From: Nosema muscidifuracis
Lineage: Eukaryota > Microsporidia > Nosematidae
Assembly (NCBI GenBank): GCA_028335825.1
Contig: JAIOKI010000003.1
Span: forward strand, 620,001 to 684,000
Direction of reading: 5' to 3'
Length of the DNA: 64,000 bases
The notes beneath the pieces were generated by a model. It was not told where the DNA came from. It saw only the letters and a list, made by a program, of their open reading frames with translations, and made no database searches. Shown here in pieces: positions 46,490 through 57,389 of the stretch. Both the position numbers and the translations under genes were made by a program. Position 1 is the first letter of the stretch. Every line of letters starts with the position of its first letter.

Positions 46490-46618
46490 ATGACTAAAGA
46501 TCAAGAAGATATCTATAAAGAATTAGTAGAATACAATAAAATAATTATTGAGTACAAAAACAATATAAAAAAGTCTGTTGAGTTATTAAGAAGATTTAAA
46601 GAAAAGTTTTCAAAATAA
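46490..46618 (+). CDS. Small coiled-coil protein, 42 residues
   Basis: A 42-codon frame behind ACCCTTTTTAAATG. It encodes one continuous charged helix: MTKDQEDIYKELVEYNKIII followed by EYKNNIKKSVELLRRFKEKF and SK. Heptad-like hydrophobics suggest a coiled-coil subunit of a larger complex, but I cannot name it. The gene lies between the tRNA-Ile and GPI2 and does not overlap repeats. The start motif and coherent amphipathic pattern support a real gene. Confidence 0.6.
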   Translation: MTKDQEDIYKELVEYNKIIIEYKNNIKKSVELLRRFKEKFSK

Positions 46619-46859
46619 GAAGATTAGCATATTTCGTGATCATAAATAAATAAAGATTTTCTGAAAAAAAATCATTGATTTACATAATTTATTTAATCTT
46701 CATTATTAATTATTTTTGACAGTATAATTTAAACATTCAATTTTCAAATCATATAATCATTTTCTTGATCTCAGAAAGAAAAAAAAAGAATACTTTATTT
46801 TATTAATTAAAAATTAAAATAAACAAATTGATTTAAAACCTTTTTTATTTAATCAGCCC

Positions 46860-47639
46860 ATGATAAGATACCTTTTAGACTCTGGAATTAATATATTGAA
46901 ATATAATACATCTATAGACAGACCAACTAATGCTTTTTATGGGGATATAAACAGGGAAGTATTAAGATTATCAATAACATTTATTCATTTCGCTATATTC
47001 AAAATAACAATAGAGGGAGACAAAATTAACTTATTTTCTGATTTAAGATCTACAATAGTGGGATTCCTTTCTTACAATTTATCTTCAACACAGATTCAGA
47101 AGAATGATTATTACAAATTATCTAATCTAATTTTTCTCATAATTTTTCTATTGGTACCTATTTTGCACACTTTGACAAAAGAAATTTGTTCCGATACGAT
47201 TTATTTTTGGTATTTCGTCTGTCAAATGATCTTTATTGTGAATTCTACTATTTTTGCTATTTACGATAAGAATTTTCCTGAAAGATTATATTCAGAAGAA
47301 GAAGTCCTTAAGCTAGAAGAAAGTATTAATATACCTAAAAAGTATCTTCCAAGTATGGTTTATGGATATGTATCTGTGACTATTGGAATTATATTTTTAT
47401 CATCTAGATTTATAAATATATCATCAGTGTTTTGTTTCCTTGCTGCTTCTCTTATGTGCTTTGTTATGATACCTAAATTTCAGGAAAATGCTAAAATTCA
47501 TAGAAGCTTTTTTCATACATTACTATGGATGATATTTATTCTTAGAATATTGTATATGATAGACAAAGCTATGTTTTATATTTTATTATCTATTACAGCA
47601 TATATTTATGGGTTCCTAATAATTGTAATTATTGTGTAA
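46860..47639 (+). CDS. GPI2: GPI-GlcNAc transferase subunit Gpi2 (PIG-C)
   Basis: Gpi2 is a multi-span subunit of the ER enzyme that starts GPI-anchor synthesis. The 259-residue protein keeps the PIG-C signature PILHTLTKEICSDTIYFWYF (compare PVLKTLTETVSTDTIWA) and the layout of about seven spans, ending FYILLSITAYIYGFLIIVIIV. Yeast Gpi2 has 280 residues. With Gpi1 in the same window, at least two subunits of this complex are present. The start follows GCCCATG with no spacer. Confidence 0.88.
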   Translation: MIRYLLDSGINILKYNTSIDRPTNAFYGDINREVLRLSITFIHFAIFKITIEGDKINLFSDLRSTIVGFLSYNLSSTQIQKNDYYKLSNLIFLIIFLLVPILHTLTKEICSDTIYFWYFVCQMIFIVNSTIFAIYDKNFPERLYSEEEVLKLEESINIPKKYLPSMVYGYVSVTIGIIFLSSRFINISSVFCFLAASLMCFVMIPKFQENAKIHRSFFHTLLWMIFILRILYMIDKAMFYILLSITAYIYGFLIIVIIV

Positions 47640-47674
47640 ATTAAAAATTAAAAATCAATAAAGTTTAATTAAAA

Positions 47675-48610
47675 TTAATTAAGTGTTGATACAAATGAAC
47701 AACCTTTACATATTTTATCTGAAGATGAAGTAGGATGTGAACATTTTTTACATGAAAAAACAACTCCATTGTTAGTATCTTCTTTTTTAAATAAACTATC
47801 ACCACTTTTTATTATCTGAAATATGACTTTAGAATCTATTTTTTCTAATTCCTTAACGAAATTTCTAACGTATCCTCTCGAAGCCTCAGGTGAATACGTA
47901 CATTCAGTTGAGAAATATTTTAATTTTTTATGAAAAGCATACAAGACTATTTCTTTTTGATACGTGTACTTAAAAGGCTTAGCTCTAGGTAAAGACAAAA
48001 CGAATCCATCGTCTTTTATATGTTTATTTGTTACAGGAGACGTACATCTTTGTAATCTATTAAAATCACCTCTTATAAGATTTAGTAAGACTGTTTCAGC
48101 CATATCATCCGCATTATGACCTGTAACTATACAATCTACGTTTAATCGCCGTGCAGCTTCTTCTAAAGCTTGTCTTCTAAATACTCCACAATAAGTACAA
48201 TTATTTCTTTTACCAATCTTTTCTACTACTTTATCCATATTAACACCAAACATTTCATCAAAAGAAACTATTTTCAGTTTCAAATTCAAATCTCTGCTAT
48301 TTTCATGTACAGTATCTATACTATAATCTCTGTATCCTTTTATACCTTCATCTACACACAATAGTACTAAATTTAAATTATATTTATATTTTTTATTAAG
48401 TTTATCTAAAACAAATGCCAGTACAGTACTATCTTTACCCCCACTTATACCAATACCAACAGTTGTTCCTTCTTTAAACATTCCAGAATTACTTATAGTA
48501 AGATGTATATCTTCTTCAAATAATTCGTAAAAACATTCTTTACAAACTTTTGATCTATCTTTTGATCGTAGTATAATAGCTTTTTCTTTTTTACAATTAT
48601 CACATGACAT
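47675..48610 (-). CDS. NCS6: tRNA 2-thiolation protein Ncs6/Ctu1
   Basis: Ncs6 (Ctu1) adenylates U34 of tRNA Lys, Glu and Gln and inserts sulfur relayed from Urm1. The 311-residue protein has an N-terminal zinc ribbon (CDNC...CKEC), the PP-loop SGGKDS at 56-61, the CTYCGVFRR motif, VTGHNADDMAETVLLNLIRGD, and a C-terminal zinc ribbon (CKKCSHPTSSSDKICKGC). Yeast Ncs6 has 359 residues. Uba4, which activates Urm1, is 4 kb upstream. The start motif is weak (AACCGTTATAAACAATG). Confidence 0.96.
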   Translation of the reverse strand: MSCDNCKKEKAIILRSKDRSKVCKECFYELFEEDIHLTISNSGMFKEGTTVGIGISGGKDSTVLAFVLDKLNKKYKYNLNLVLLCVDEGIKGYRDYSIDTVHENSRDLNLKLKIVSFDEMFGVNMDKVVEKIGKRNNCTYCGVFRRQALEEAARRLNVDCIVTGHNADDMAETVLLNLIRGDFNRLQRCTSPVTNKHIKDDGFVLSLPRAKPFKYTYQKEIVLYAFHKKLKYFSTECTYSPEASRGYVRNFVKELEKIDSKVIFQIIKSGDSLFKKEDTNNGVVFSCKKCSHPTSSSDKICKGCSFVSTLN

Positions 48611-48650
48611 TGTTTATAACGGTTATAAAAAATCTATTAAAAATAATTTA

Positions 48651-49622
48651 TTAGTCAAAAATATTATTTGTTAATTTTCTCATATTCAAGTTATCAGTAT
48701 CATCCCCATAAAATATCAAATTATTATCGTGCATTTTTATAGAATACAAACTAGATTTAATTTTTTCAGAATGTTTAATCTCAAAATCAGAATTATCTAA
48801 AATAATAACATCACCATTTTCTGAACACATTCCTATTTTATCTTTTAATATATCTAATCCAGTTATACCAGCTTCACTGTATTTATGAGAAAAAAATGAT
48901 GAATTCATATTTCTAATATCGAATGATTTAAAATATCCGGTTGATGTAGTAACATACAATTTGTTATCGATATTTATCATATTTTCGATAGTACCTTCTA
49001 CATCAAATTCTAAACCAGTATTTATATTTTTAATTTTGTTTGATTCCGAACAAAATACAGAACCAGCTATTTTTTCTACTTTCAATCCTGTATCGAATAT
49101 TTGTTTTGGTTTACATAATTCAAGATCCCATTCAATTAGAGTTTTATCCTCACTTCCTGAAAATAATTTATTTTCAAACATTTTAACACACATAACACCT
49201 TCATTATGTCCTTTAAGAAGAAGCTGTGGAGCAAGAGGATTAAAAATTAAACTATCATAAATTAAAATATTATTTTCAAAGGTAGCTAAAGCTACGTAAT
49301 AATTATTTTGTAATTTTAGATATTCTGCATCATTTATAGAAGATAATATAAAAACATCGTGGTGTATAACAAAATCTTCATTTTCTTGATCATAAATATG
49401 AAATTGTAAATAATTTTCTTCTAAACTATTTGATGTACTAAAAATAACCAAATCTGTTTCACATATAAAAGTGTCATTATCTTCAAGTTCTTGTATTTCT
49501 TCATCATTAATTTGTGGAATTTCTAAATGAGATAATTCTTCAAGTATATTTTTATTTTTAGTATATGGTTTTAGTTTATCTATTGAAATTTTATCGTTTA
49601 AATAATTTATCGTATTTATCAT
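48651..49622 (-). CDS. PWP1: WD-repeat protein Pwp1
   Basis: A 323-residue beta-propeller protein. The pre-propeller segment LQFHIYDQENEDFVIHHDVFIL matches Pwp1 (LEVYVYEESEDNLYVHHDIML), followed by NNYYVALATFENNILIYD and the WD repeat GHNEGVMCVKMFENKLFSGSEDKTLIEWDL. Pwp1 is a nucleolar protein needed for large-subunit ribosome maturation. Yeast Pwp1 has 576 residues; here some blades are very degenerate and the acidic N-terminus is short. The start follows TCCCATAAATG. Confidence 0.82.
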   Translation of the reverse strand: MINTINYLNDKISIDKLKPYTKNKNILEELSHLEIPQINDEEIQELEDNDTFICETDLVIFSTSNSLEENYLQFHIYDQENEDFVIHHDVFILSSINDAEYLKLQNNYYVALATFENNILIYDSLIFNPLAPQLLLKGHNEGVMCVKMFENKLFSGSEDKTLIEWDLELCKPKQIFDTGLKVEKIAGSVFCSESNKIKNINTGLEFDVEGTIENMINIDNKLYVTTSTGYFKSFDIRNMNSSFFSHKYSEAGITGLDILKDKIGMCSENGDVIILDNSDFEIKHSEKIKSSLYSIKMHDNNLIFYGDDTDNLNMRKLTNNIFD

Positions 49623-49639
49623 TTATGGGATTTTATTTT

Positions 49640-49915
49640 AAAAAATTAAATAACATAAAATTTAGATATTTTATTAATAGAATTTTATTGTTAGATATTT
49701 TATTGTTAGATATTTAATTGATAAAATTTTATTGTTAGATATTTAATTGTTAGATATTTAATTTATTAAAAAATGTCTTGAATAAATTATTTTATTAAAA
49801 ATTTCATGCATAAATCATCTCGTTAAAAATGTCTTGAATAAATTCATTTTATTAAAAAATAAAATAAATCATCATATTAAAAATTTCATGCATAAATTGA
49901 TATTTTATTAAAAAG
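49640..49915. repeat. Two adjoining AT-rich repeat families
   Basis: Up to about 49760, four to five units of TTGTTAGATATTTAATTGAT; then three units of AAATGTCTTGAATAAATTATTTTATTAAA with a CATGCATAAA variant. No gene is seen. Confidence 0.75.
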
Positions 49916-49922
49916 AAGTCCC

Positions 49923-51575
49923 ATGGAAGAAAAACTCAAAAATAAAATAAATAAGCTTAAGGATAAAATAAAAGATAATGGTACTATACTCGAATATATT
50001 GAAGAAACTGATAAATGTACTAATACTTGTTTAAAAAGATGGTACAATACTACAATTAAATCCGAAGATTTAGATTCATTAGATGACATAGATTTTACAA
50101 GTGTAAATGATATAAATAATAAAATACCAGATGAATGTATAAAAGATCACAAATATTTTAATATAAATATTTTACAAAACCTTGATATTTTAAAAGTAAA
50201 TAACATAATTAATATAGAAATAGATAAAATAGAAAAACACAAATATAATTTTTATACGTATTCCAAAAAATATATGGAATTTATTAAGTGTATTAATTTG
50301 AATACAGAGAAGAAATCAATTACAAATTTTAATTTAAATATATTTTATATGATATTTAATGAAGATTATATAGATGATACTATTAATATATTTTTAGATA
50401 AACTTATACAAGATCCTATTAATTATGATATAAAAGATAAACAGATTTTTATAATTATATTAGTATATGCATATTTATATACTATAAATATAAAATCTAA
50501 TAAGAAAAGTCTTCTTTACGAAAAAGTAAAGAGTAATATTTTTTTATTGAAATCTGATACTAAATTTAAAATATCTTATACAAAAGATTATAAAATAGAT
50601 AAGTATCTTCTCAATATAAAAGAATTTGAAAATTTTTATGATGAAAGTAAGTTCTTGAATTTTTATTATGAAGCATATATTTCTAAAATAAATGTCGAAC
50701 GAGAAATTTTTATTCAGTTCTGTAATAGACTGAATAAAAATATTATAAAAATTGATAAAAAATATCAGCTTAGTTTTCTACGTAGAGTATTTATTTTACA
50801 TACGATCTTGTACAATTCTCTTGATAATTATCAAGTATACAAAATGATATTAGATTTTTTTAATAAAAAGATAGACAAGTTTAAGAATGATAATATAACA
50901 AAGAATATTCTAAATATATTTATTAATATAATTAATAAGATAGGAGATATTTCTTTATATAATTTAGTAATTTCTTATTTGAATAATTTAATAATTTCTT
51001 TAAATAAAAATACAGAATATTCAAAATATGAAGGAATAATTTTTAAGATCAAATTATATTCTATAAGATCATTTAATGATTTTATAAATCTTATTTATGA
51101 GAATATTGAGTCATATAATAATCTAAATCTATCTCTTGATTTATTATATTACTGTACTAAGAATATTAATAAAGATTCAGTAGTAAACATCTTAAATGTC
51201 TACCTAAATATTTATAATAAGATAAAATTAGAATATTTATTTAAATTTGTTAAGAATTTTTTTGGGAATATAAAAATAGCTCTTACAATTTTAATTACAA
51301 AAATACAAGATAATAAATTAATACTAGAATTTTATAATAAAAATTCAGATATTTTTAGTAAATTAATTTTATCTTTACAGAGATATACAGTACTTGTTAA
51401 TGAGGAAGATAAAAAGAAAAAGAAGAGTAATTTTAAGATTAGAGATAATTTATTTTATTCTTTTGTTAATATTCTGTATAAAATAGAAGACCAACTTGTA
51501 AAATATTATGGTGTTGATAAAGTTAAAGTATTGAAACAAAGATCTTTTAAATTTAAAAATATTGAGAAGAATTAA
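49923..51575 (+). CDS. Hypothetical alpha-helical protein, 550 residues
   Basis: A long Asn/Lys/Ile-rich protein directly behind TCCCATG. It starts with a charged coiled coil (MEEKLKNKINKLKDKIKDNG) and is helical throughout, with regularly spaced helix pairs (for example IFIQFCNRLNKNIIKIDKK, LRRVFILHTILYNSLDNYQ, YNLVISYLNNLIISLNK) suggesting an alpha-solenoid. The C-terminus is basic (KKKKSNFKIRD, KQRSFKFKNIEKN), which would suit a nucleolar or RNA-associated protein. I recognise no family. Confidence 0.82.
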   Translation: MEEKLKNKINKLKDKIKDNGTILEYIEETDKCTNTCLKRWYNTTIKSEDLDSLDDIDFTSVNDINNKIPDECIKDHKYFNINILQNLDILKVNNIINIEIDKIEKHKYNFYTYSKKYMEFIKCINLNTEKKSITNFNLNIFYMIFNEDYIDDTINIFLDKLIQDPINYDIKDKQIFIIILVYAYLYTINIKSNKKSLLYEKVKSNIFLLKSDTKFKISYTKDYKIDKYLLNIKEFENFYDESKFLNFYYEAYISKINVEREIFIQFCNRLNKNIIKIDKKYQLSFLRRVFILHTILYNSLDNYQVYKMILDFFNKKIDKFKNDNITKNILNIFINIINKIGDISLYNLVISYLNNLIISLNKNTEYSKYEGIIFKIKLYSIRSFNDFINLIYENIESYNNLNLSLDLLYYCTKNINKDSVVNILNVYLNIYNKIKLEYLFKFVKNFFGNIKIALTILITKIQDNKLILEFYNKNSDIFSKLILSLQRYTVLVNEEDKKKKKSNFKIRDNLFYSFVNILYKIEDQLVKYYGVDKVKVLKQRSFKFKNIEKN

Positions 51576-51577
51576 AT

Positions 51578-51934
51578 ATGCATAAAAGATTTATTAAGAA
51601 AAATAATAGAATTAAAATTAAAAAGAAGAGTAAAAATAATGATAATAAAATTAAAAAGAATAATATAAATAAAGATAATAAAATTAAAAAGAAGAATAAA
51701 TATAATGATAATAAAATTAAAAAGAAGAGTAAAAATAATGATAATAAAATTAAAAAGAAGTATATAAATAATGATAAAAGTCATGATGATAGTAAATATA
51801 AAAATGTTAGTAAACAAGTTATTAATAATGAATATAAAAATGATAGTAAACAGGTTATTAATAATAAAAAAGAATATGATATTATAATTTATGAAAGAAA
51901 GAAAGATGAAAGATTTCCAAAATGGTTTATTTAA
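51578..51934 (+). CDS. Lys/Asn-rich repetitive ORF, 118 codons
   Basis: Begins three bases after the previous stop, in another frame, without a C-run motif. About 70 residues are repeats of NNDNKIKKKSK type, followed by two SKQVINN units and a non-repetitive end, YDIIIYERKKDERFPKWFI. It may be a separate small basic protein, or the decayed or frameshifted tail of the upstream gene, whose own C-terminus is basic. The non-repetitive end is the best argument that it is, or was, coding. Confidence 0.4.
   Translation: MHKRFIKKNNRIKIKKKSKNNDNKIKKNNINKDNKIKKKNKYNDNKIKKKSKNNDNKIKKKYINNDKSHDDSKYKNVSKQVINNEYKNDSKQVINNKKEYDIIIYERKKDERFPKWFI
51610..51765. repeat. Lys/Asn-coding repeats
   Basis: Three to four units of GTAAAAATAATGATAATAAA plus ATTAAAAAGAA, all in multiples of three, lie within the Lys/Asn-rich ORF. 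Confidence 0.8.
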
Positions 51935-52708
<774 letters not shown>

Positions 52709-52796
52709 AAGTATATAATAATAATATTTTTTTAATTATAATAAAAGTACATGTCAATAAAATATTTAGAAAATTATACAATTTTTTTAACCCCAA

Positions 52797-54341
52797 ATGT
52801 CTAAGAATCATTCACAGGGTCAGGAAACTATTAGTGAAGAAGAATTTTATACACAAAGATTAGCTACTGTAAAACAACAATTAGAAGAAAATAAATCTGT
52901 ATATCCTCATAAATTTGAGGTAAAAGACAGATTTAATGAAATTATCAAAAATATTGAAAAATCAGAAGAAGAATTGAAAAATATTCAAGTACAGTCTGCT
53001 GGTCGTATTCTTAGTTTTAGAATTCATGCTAGATATTCTTTCTTTCAAATAATGTCAGAGGATATTAATATTCAGTTAGTAATTGATGCAAAGGTAATAG
53101 AAGATAAAGAAATAATTAGTTCTATAAGAAGAGGAGATATAGTCGGATTTAAGGGTGTTTTAGGAAAAACTAAAACTGGAGAATTTAGTATATTTGTATC
53201 AGAAATACAAATACTTGCTCCTTGTCTAAGATCTATTCCTTCTGATTATTATGGACTTAAAGATCCTGAAATTATTTACCGTAAGAGATATCTTGATCTT
53301 TTAATTAATAAAGATTCAAAGACAAGATTTTTACTTAGATCGAAGATAGTGAAATTTATCAGAAAATATCTTGATGATAGAGACTTTGTTGAAGTAGAAA
53401 CTCCATTATTAAATATTATACCTACTGGAGCAGCTGCTAAACCATTTATTACTCATCATAACGAATTAAAAATGGATTTATTCTTGAGAATAGCTCCAGA
53501 ACTCTACTTAAAAAAATTAGTAGTAGGTGGAATGGACAGAGTATACGATATGGGAAAATTATTTAGAAATGAAGGAATTGATCTAACTCATAATCCAGAA
53601 TTTACAGCTTGTGAATTTTATATGGCTTATGCTGATTATAACGATATGATGAATATGGCTGAAGAATTATTAAATGGAATGTGCAAAGAATTACATGGAA
53701 CAGAAAAATTAATATATGCTCCTAACAAGAGAGAACAAGAAGTTGAACCAGTAGAAATTAATTTTGCAAGACCTTTTGCTAGATATCATATGCTTAATGA
53801 ATTATCAGAAGTAGTAGGAATGAAACTTGATGGAATAAATATTATGCTACCTGAGACACTTCAATTGTTAATCGAAACATGTGAAAAGCATGAAATTAAA
53901 GTAGATCATCCTAAGACTGTTACTAGAGTACTTGATAAACTTGTTGGTCACTTTATTGAACCAAAATGTATTAATCCATCATTTATAGTTGGATATCCTC
54001 TCGTTACTTCTCCATTAGCTAAAAATCATCGTAGTGAACCAGGAATGGTAGAAAGATTTGAATTATTTATAAATGGTAAAGAAATCTGTAATGCTTATAC
54101 AGAATTAAATAATCCTATTGAACAAAGACAAAGATTTAAAATGCAAGCACAGGATATTAATGATGGAGATGATGAAGCTATGATCACTGATGAAGATTTC
54201 TGTGTAGCTTTAGAATATGGACTTCCTCCTACTGGTGGATTTGGTATTGGAGTAGATCGATTGACCATGTTTATGACTCATGCTGCTAATATCAAAGATG
54301 TTATTTTGTTTCCAGCTATGAAACCAGAAACTGAAAATTAA
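52797..54341 (+). CDS. KRS1: Lysyl-tRNA synthetase, class II
   Basis: The 514-residue enzyme charges tRNA-Lys. It has an OB-fold anticodon-binding domain (about 60-165, [18 protein letters not shown]), then the class II catalytic core: motif 1 [20 protein letters not shown], the LysRS block [20 protein letters not shown], motif 2 [20 protein letters not shown], and motif 3 [14 protein letters not shown] near the C-terminus. Yeast Krs1 has 591 residues; most of the N-terminal extension is missing. No mitochondrial targeting sequence is visible. The start follows ACCCCAAATG. Confidence 0.97.
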   Translation: MSKNHSQGQETISEEEFYTQRLATVKQQLEENKSVYPHKFEVKDRFNEIIKNIEKSEEELKNIQVQSAGRILSFRIHARYSFFQIMSEDINIQLVIDAKVIEDKEIISSIRRGDIVGFKGVLGKTKTGEFSIFVSEIQILAPCLRSIPSDYYGLKDPEIIYRKRYLDLLINKDSKTRFLLRSKIVKFIRKYLDDRDFVEVETPLLNIIPTGAAAKPFITHHNELKMDLFLRIAPELYLKKLVVGGMDRVYDMGKLFRNEGIDLTHNPEFTACEFYMAYADYNDMMNMAEELLNGMCKELHGTEKLIYAPNKREQEVEPVEINFARPFARYHMLNELSEVVGMKLDGINIMLPETLQLLIETCEKHEIKVDHPKTVTRVLDKLVGHFIEPKCINPSFIVGYPLVTSPLAKNHRSEPGMVERFELFINGKEICNAYTELNNPIEQRQRFKMQAQDINDGDDEAMITDEDFCVALEYGLPPTGGFGIGVDRLTMFMTHAANIKDVILFPAMKPETEN

Positions 54342-54355
54342 AGTTATTTAAATTT

Positions 54356-56116
54356 TTATTTTTTTAATTTGTTGGTATTTAACAACAAATAATCTTTATC
54401 TTCTCCATCTTCCATAAATTGAATAAGAATTTTTCGAGTAGTGGAAGATGTTTCATTTATATAATCAATTTCATCCTGATCTAATAAATCTACATCAATC
54501 ATATTCAATTGATAAGGCACGTAAGTAATGTTAACTAATTTCATAAATTTATCTCCAATGTCCTGAGAGAATACTAAATTTTCTAATCTAATACCAAATT
54601 TACCCTCTAAATATATACCTGGCTCTACTGAAAATACCTGATTAAGTAATACATTGACATTAAAATTATAACTAAGAGAAGGAGGAGATTCATGAACATT
54701 TAAAAAATGGCCTACTCCATGACCAGATGCATGGCCATAGTTTTCTTTATCATTCCATAAATTAAGTCTAGTCATAGAATCAATTATTGCCCCATTTATA
54801 TTGTGAGGATATATTTGCTTCATAGCTCTTATTTGACCTTTAAGAATTTTAGTATAATTATGTTTGATCTCATTAGAAGGATTTCCAGTAAAAAGTGTCC
54901 TTGAAGTATCAGTAGTTCCAAATATATAATTACTACCTGTATCCAATAAACAAACATTATCTCTTTTAATTTCTACATTTCCAGCACTATAATGAATTAT
55001 CGCACTGTTATCTCTAGTACCTACAATAGATTCAAAACTAGGAAACTTATATCCAAAAAACTTGGTTTTTATTTCGTGAAGTTTGTTTGATACATCAATT
55101 TCACGAAGACCTTGTCCATTTTTTTCATTAATAAATTGAAAAAGGGAGGTTAAAGCTATTCCATCCAAAATATAAGCGAGATGAAATCCTTCCAATTCTT
55201 CCTTAGATTTAATAGATTGATATTCTCTGATTTTATCTGTAAATCTGTGATTAGTCAAAACTGAATCAATATATCCATTACATGAGTGACTTATTACAAT
55301 TTTAGAATTCGATTCTTTAATATAAGTTTCAAATTTTTCATATTCTAATACATCGACATTTTCAATGTTAATTTTTTGATTACAAAATAATTTTGCAAAA
55401 TTTTTTGATATAACAGCATACGAATAAAATAAAGGATTAAATTCGATATCACTACCTCTAAGATTGAATAACCAGCAAATTGTATCCATTTCAGTAATAA
55501 TTAATTCTTCATCAGAATCAATTTCTTTTCTTACATCTTCAAGTTTATTCTGATAGGTCTTTCCACAGATAATACTATTTTCATCAAGATCTTTAAAAAG
55601 CATAATTTCTTTATAATCTCCTTTGTAATTTAATAATTCACAATTCTTCTTATAAAAATCGTGTATTTTGTAATTTTCAATGGAGTAAATTTGATTAAAA
55701 GTTCTTTTAGGTTTATCATTATTTAAAAGATCAACAAAATCTTCTTCTATCATCACTACTTCAATATCAAACTTACTTAATTTGTCTTTAAAATCTTTTA
55801 ACCATTTATACGAATAGTGTCTTGGATTTAGACCTACACGTTTAATATCAATATTTTCATTTAAAAATATATCTACTGGAGTTTCACCCATTTTCATAAG
55901 TTTATAATTGCTTAATTCTTTATTAGCTTGGATATAATACCTGGAATCAGTAAAAAGGACATTATTTTTACAAGTTATTGCCATACCATTAGATCCAGTA
56001 AATCCTGTTAAATATTCTACTCTCTTGTCAGAATCTCCTATATATTCATTAAGATGTTCATCAGCTGTAATATTTATATAAGCACCAAGGTTGTATAATT
56101 TTAGCAAATTTTTCAT
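54356..56116 (-). CDS. Cytosolic aminopeptidase P (Xaa-Pro aminopeptidase)
   Basis: A 586-residue M24B metallopeptidase that removes an N-terminal residue preceding proline. Two creatinase-like N-terminal domains (LTGFTGSNGMAI, ...) are followed by the pita-bread catalytic domain with the metal ligands in order: Asp in LLDTGSNYIFG, Asp in GTTDTSRTLF, His in GHGVGHFLNVHESP, Glu in SVEPGIYLE and Glu in IRLENL. Human XPNPEP1 has 623 residues. The start follows ACCCTAAATG. Confidence 0.95.
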   Translation of the reverse strand: MKNLLKLYNLGAYINITADEHLNEYIGDSDKRVEYLTGFTGSNGMAITCKNNVLFTDSRYYIQANKELSNYKLMKMGETPVDIFLNENIDIKRVGLNPRHYSYKWLKDFKDKLSKFDIEVVMIEEDFVDLLNNDKPKRTFNQIYSIENYKIHDFYKKNCELLNYKGDYKEIMLFKDLDENSIICGKTYQNKLEDVRKEIDSDEELIITEMDTICWLFNLRGSDIEFNPLFYSYAVISKNFAKLFCNQKINIENVDVLEYEKFETYIKESNSKIVISHSCNGYIDSVLTNHRFTDKIREYQSIKSKEELEGFHLAYILDGIALTSLFQFINEKNGQGLREIDVSNKLHEIKTKFFGYKFPSFESIVGTRDNSAIIHYSAGNVEIKRDNVCLLDTGSNYIFGTTDTSRTLFTGNPSNEIKHNYTKILKGQIRAMKQIYPHNINGAIIDSMTRLNLWNDKENYGHASGHGVGHFLNVHESPPSLSYNFNVNVLLNQVFSVEPGIYLEGKFGIRLENLVFSQDIGDKFMKLVNITYVPYQLNMIDVDLLDQDEIDYINETSSTTRKILIQFMEDGEDKDYLLLNTNKLKK

Positions 56117-56329
56117 TTAGGGTAAAGCTCTATGATTTTTTTATAATGTGCATTGTTTACGAAAAAAATAATTCGTTTAAATTAACAAGTATATATAAAC
56201 TTTCACTGAAATGATCAAATAAAAAGATTTTATCATTTTTTTTCATTTTAGTATGTCTACGTTTTTTTTCATTTTAATATCATTTATAAACAAGTATAGA
56301 GCATTTGAGACTTAAATGTTGTTTTTCTT

Positions 56330-56550
56330 AATTTATGCAAAATTCTGTATTTTTTTAATTTATTGAGATTCTGTATTTTTTTAATTTATTGAGATTCTAA
56401 TCATATAATTTTCTTATGTAAAATTTTGTTTTATTTTTTTAATTTATCCAAAATTCAGTATTTTTTAATTTATGGATATTCTACTCATTTAATTTTCTTA
56501 TGTAAAATTCTACTCATTAATTTATTGAGATTCTACTCATTTCAATTTCC
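56330..56550. repeat. AT-rich repeats before UTP23
   Basis: Units of AATTTATTGAGATTCTACTC and TTTTCTTATGTAAAATTC alternate. They are open in the UTP23 frame and give a false hydrophobic leader of 47 codons that I exclude. Between 56117 and 56330 there is only plain AT-rich DNA. Confidence 0.8.
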
Positions 56551-56566
56551 TTTTTTATGCCCATTT

Positions 56567-57175
56567 ATGATTAAAAAAATTCAAAAATCAAATAAGAAAA
56601 GTATTAAACTTTTGAACAAAGCAGAATTTAGATCACCTTACCAAATAATAATGGATGAAACTTTTATTACTAACATGAACAAATACGGTAAAAGATATAA
56701 ACATATGACTGAAATATTCAAATCAGAACCAAAACTATTTTTTACAAAATGTATCTACAATAAATATAAAAGTACCAACCCAAATTTCGAGAACGACATC
56801 AGTGACAATTGTCAGATGGTAGTTTGCAAACATAAAGACAAATCTGATGTCCAAAAATGTCTTGCATTTGTATTTAGACGGTATAATAAAAATCATTATA
56901 TTGTTGCTACATCTTCTAAAGATATCATGGATAAGTATCGAGATAGAGCTGATGTTCCCCTTTTAAATTTTACTAAAGGACAAATTAGATTATTTATTAA
57001 CACAGAAAATATTAAAAAAAATTCTGAGCATATTACTGAAGCATCATCCAAAGAATTAGAAAGACTTGAACAAATTTTTGGTAAAGATGAAATTAGTGTT
57101 GAACCAATTGAAGAATTTGAGAAAGTTGATATTAATGAGCTTGAAGTCAGTGAAGATTTTTCAAATGAAGAATAA
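56567..57175 (+). CDS. UTP23: rRNA-processing protein Utp23
   Basis: Utp23 is a PIN-fold protein of the small-subunit processome. The 202-residue protein opens with the basic/family segment NKAEFRSPYQIIMDETFITNM (compare YRQPYQVLVDGTF), then YLxxE-type RYKHMTEIFKSEPKLFFTKCIYNKY, the zinc-ligand-like block DNCQMVVCKHKDKSDVQKCLAFV, and HYIVATSSKDIM..VPLLNF. This order separates Utp23 from its relative Fcf1. The start at 56567 follows GCCCATTTATG. Yeast Utp23 has 254 residues. Confidence 0.9.
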   Translation: MIKKIQKSNKKSIKLLNKAEFRSPYQIIMDETFITNMNKYGKRYKHMTEIFKSEPKLFFTKCIYNKYKSTNPNFENDISDNCQMVVCKHKDKSDVQKCLAFVFRRYNKNHYIVATSSKDIMDKYRDRADVPLLNFTKGQIRLFINTENIKKNSEHITEASSKELERLEQIFGKDEISVEPIEEFEKVDINELEVSEDFSNEE

Positions 57176-57389
57176 AATTTTTATTAAAAATCAATTAATT
57201 CATAAATTATAAACTTAAGTCTGTTTATTAATAATTATTTTTTTAGTTAAAACTTTTTGTTCAAATAACGAGAATATACTTTTATTATTAATAGTTAAAA
57301 AATAAATAATTTTTCAAACGTTTTTTTTTTGTAAAAGTTAAAGATTGAATGAAATTAAAGACATAAAAAAAAATTATTTTTTTTTATCC

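Noticed and set aside
46612-46660. AGAAGATTAGCAT, resembling the U6 snRNA core
   Set aside because: The ACAGAGA box before it and the GC-rich stem after it are missing, and it begins inside the stop region of a small gene. I take it as chance.
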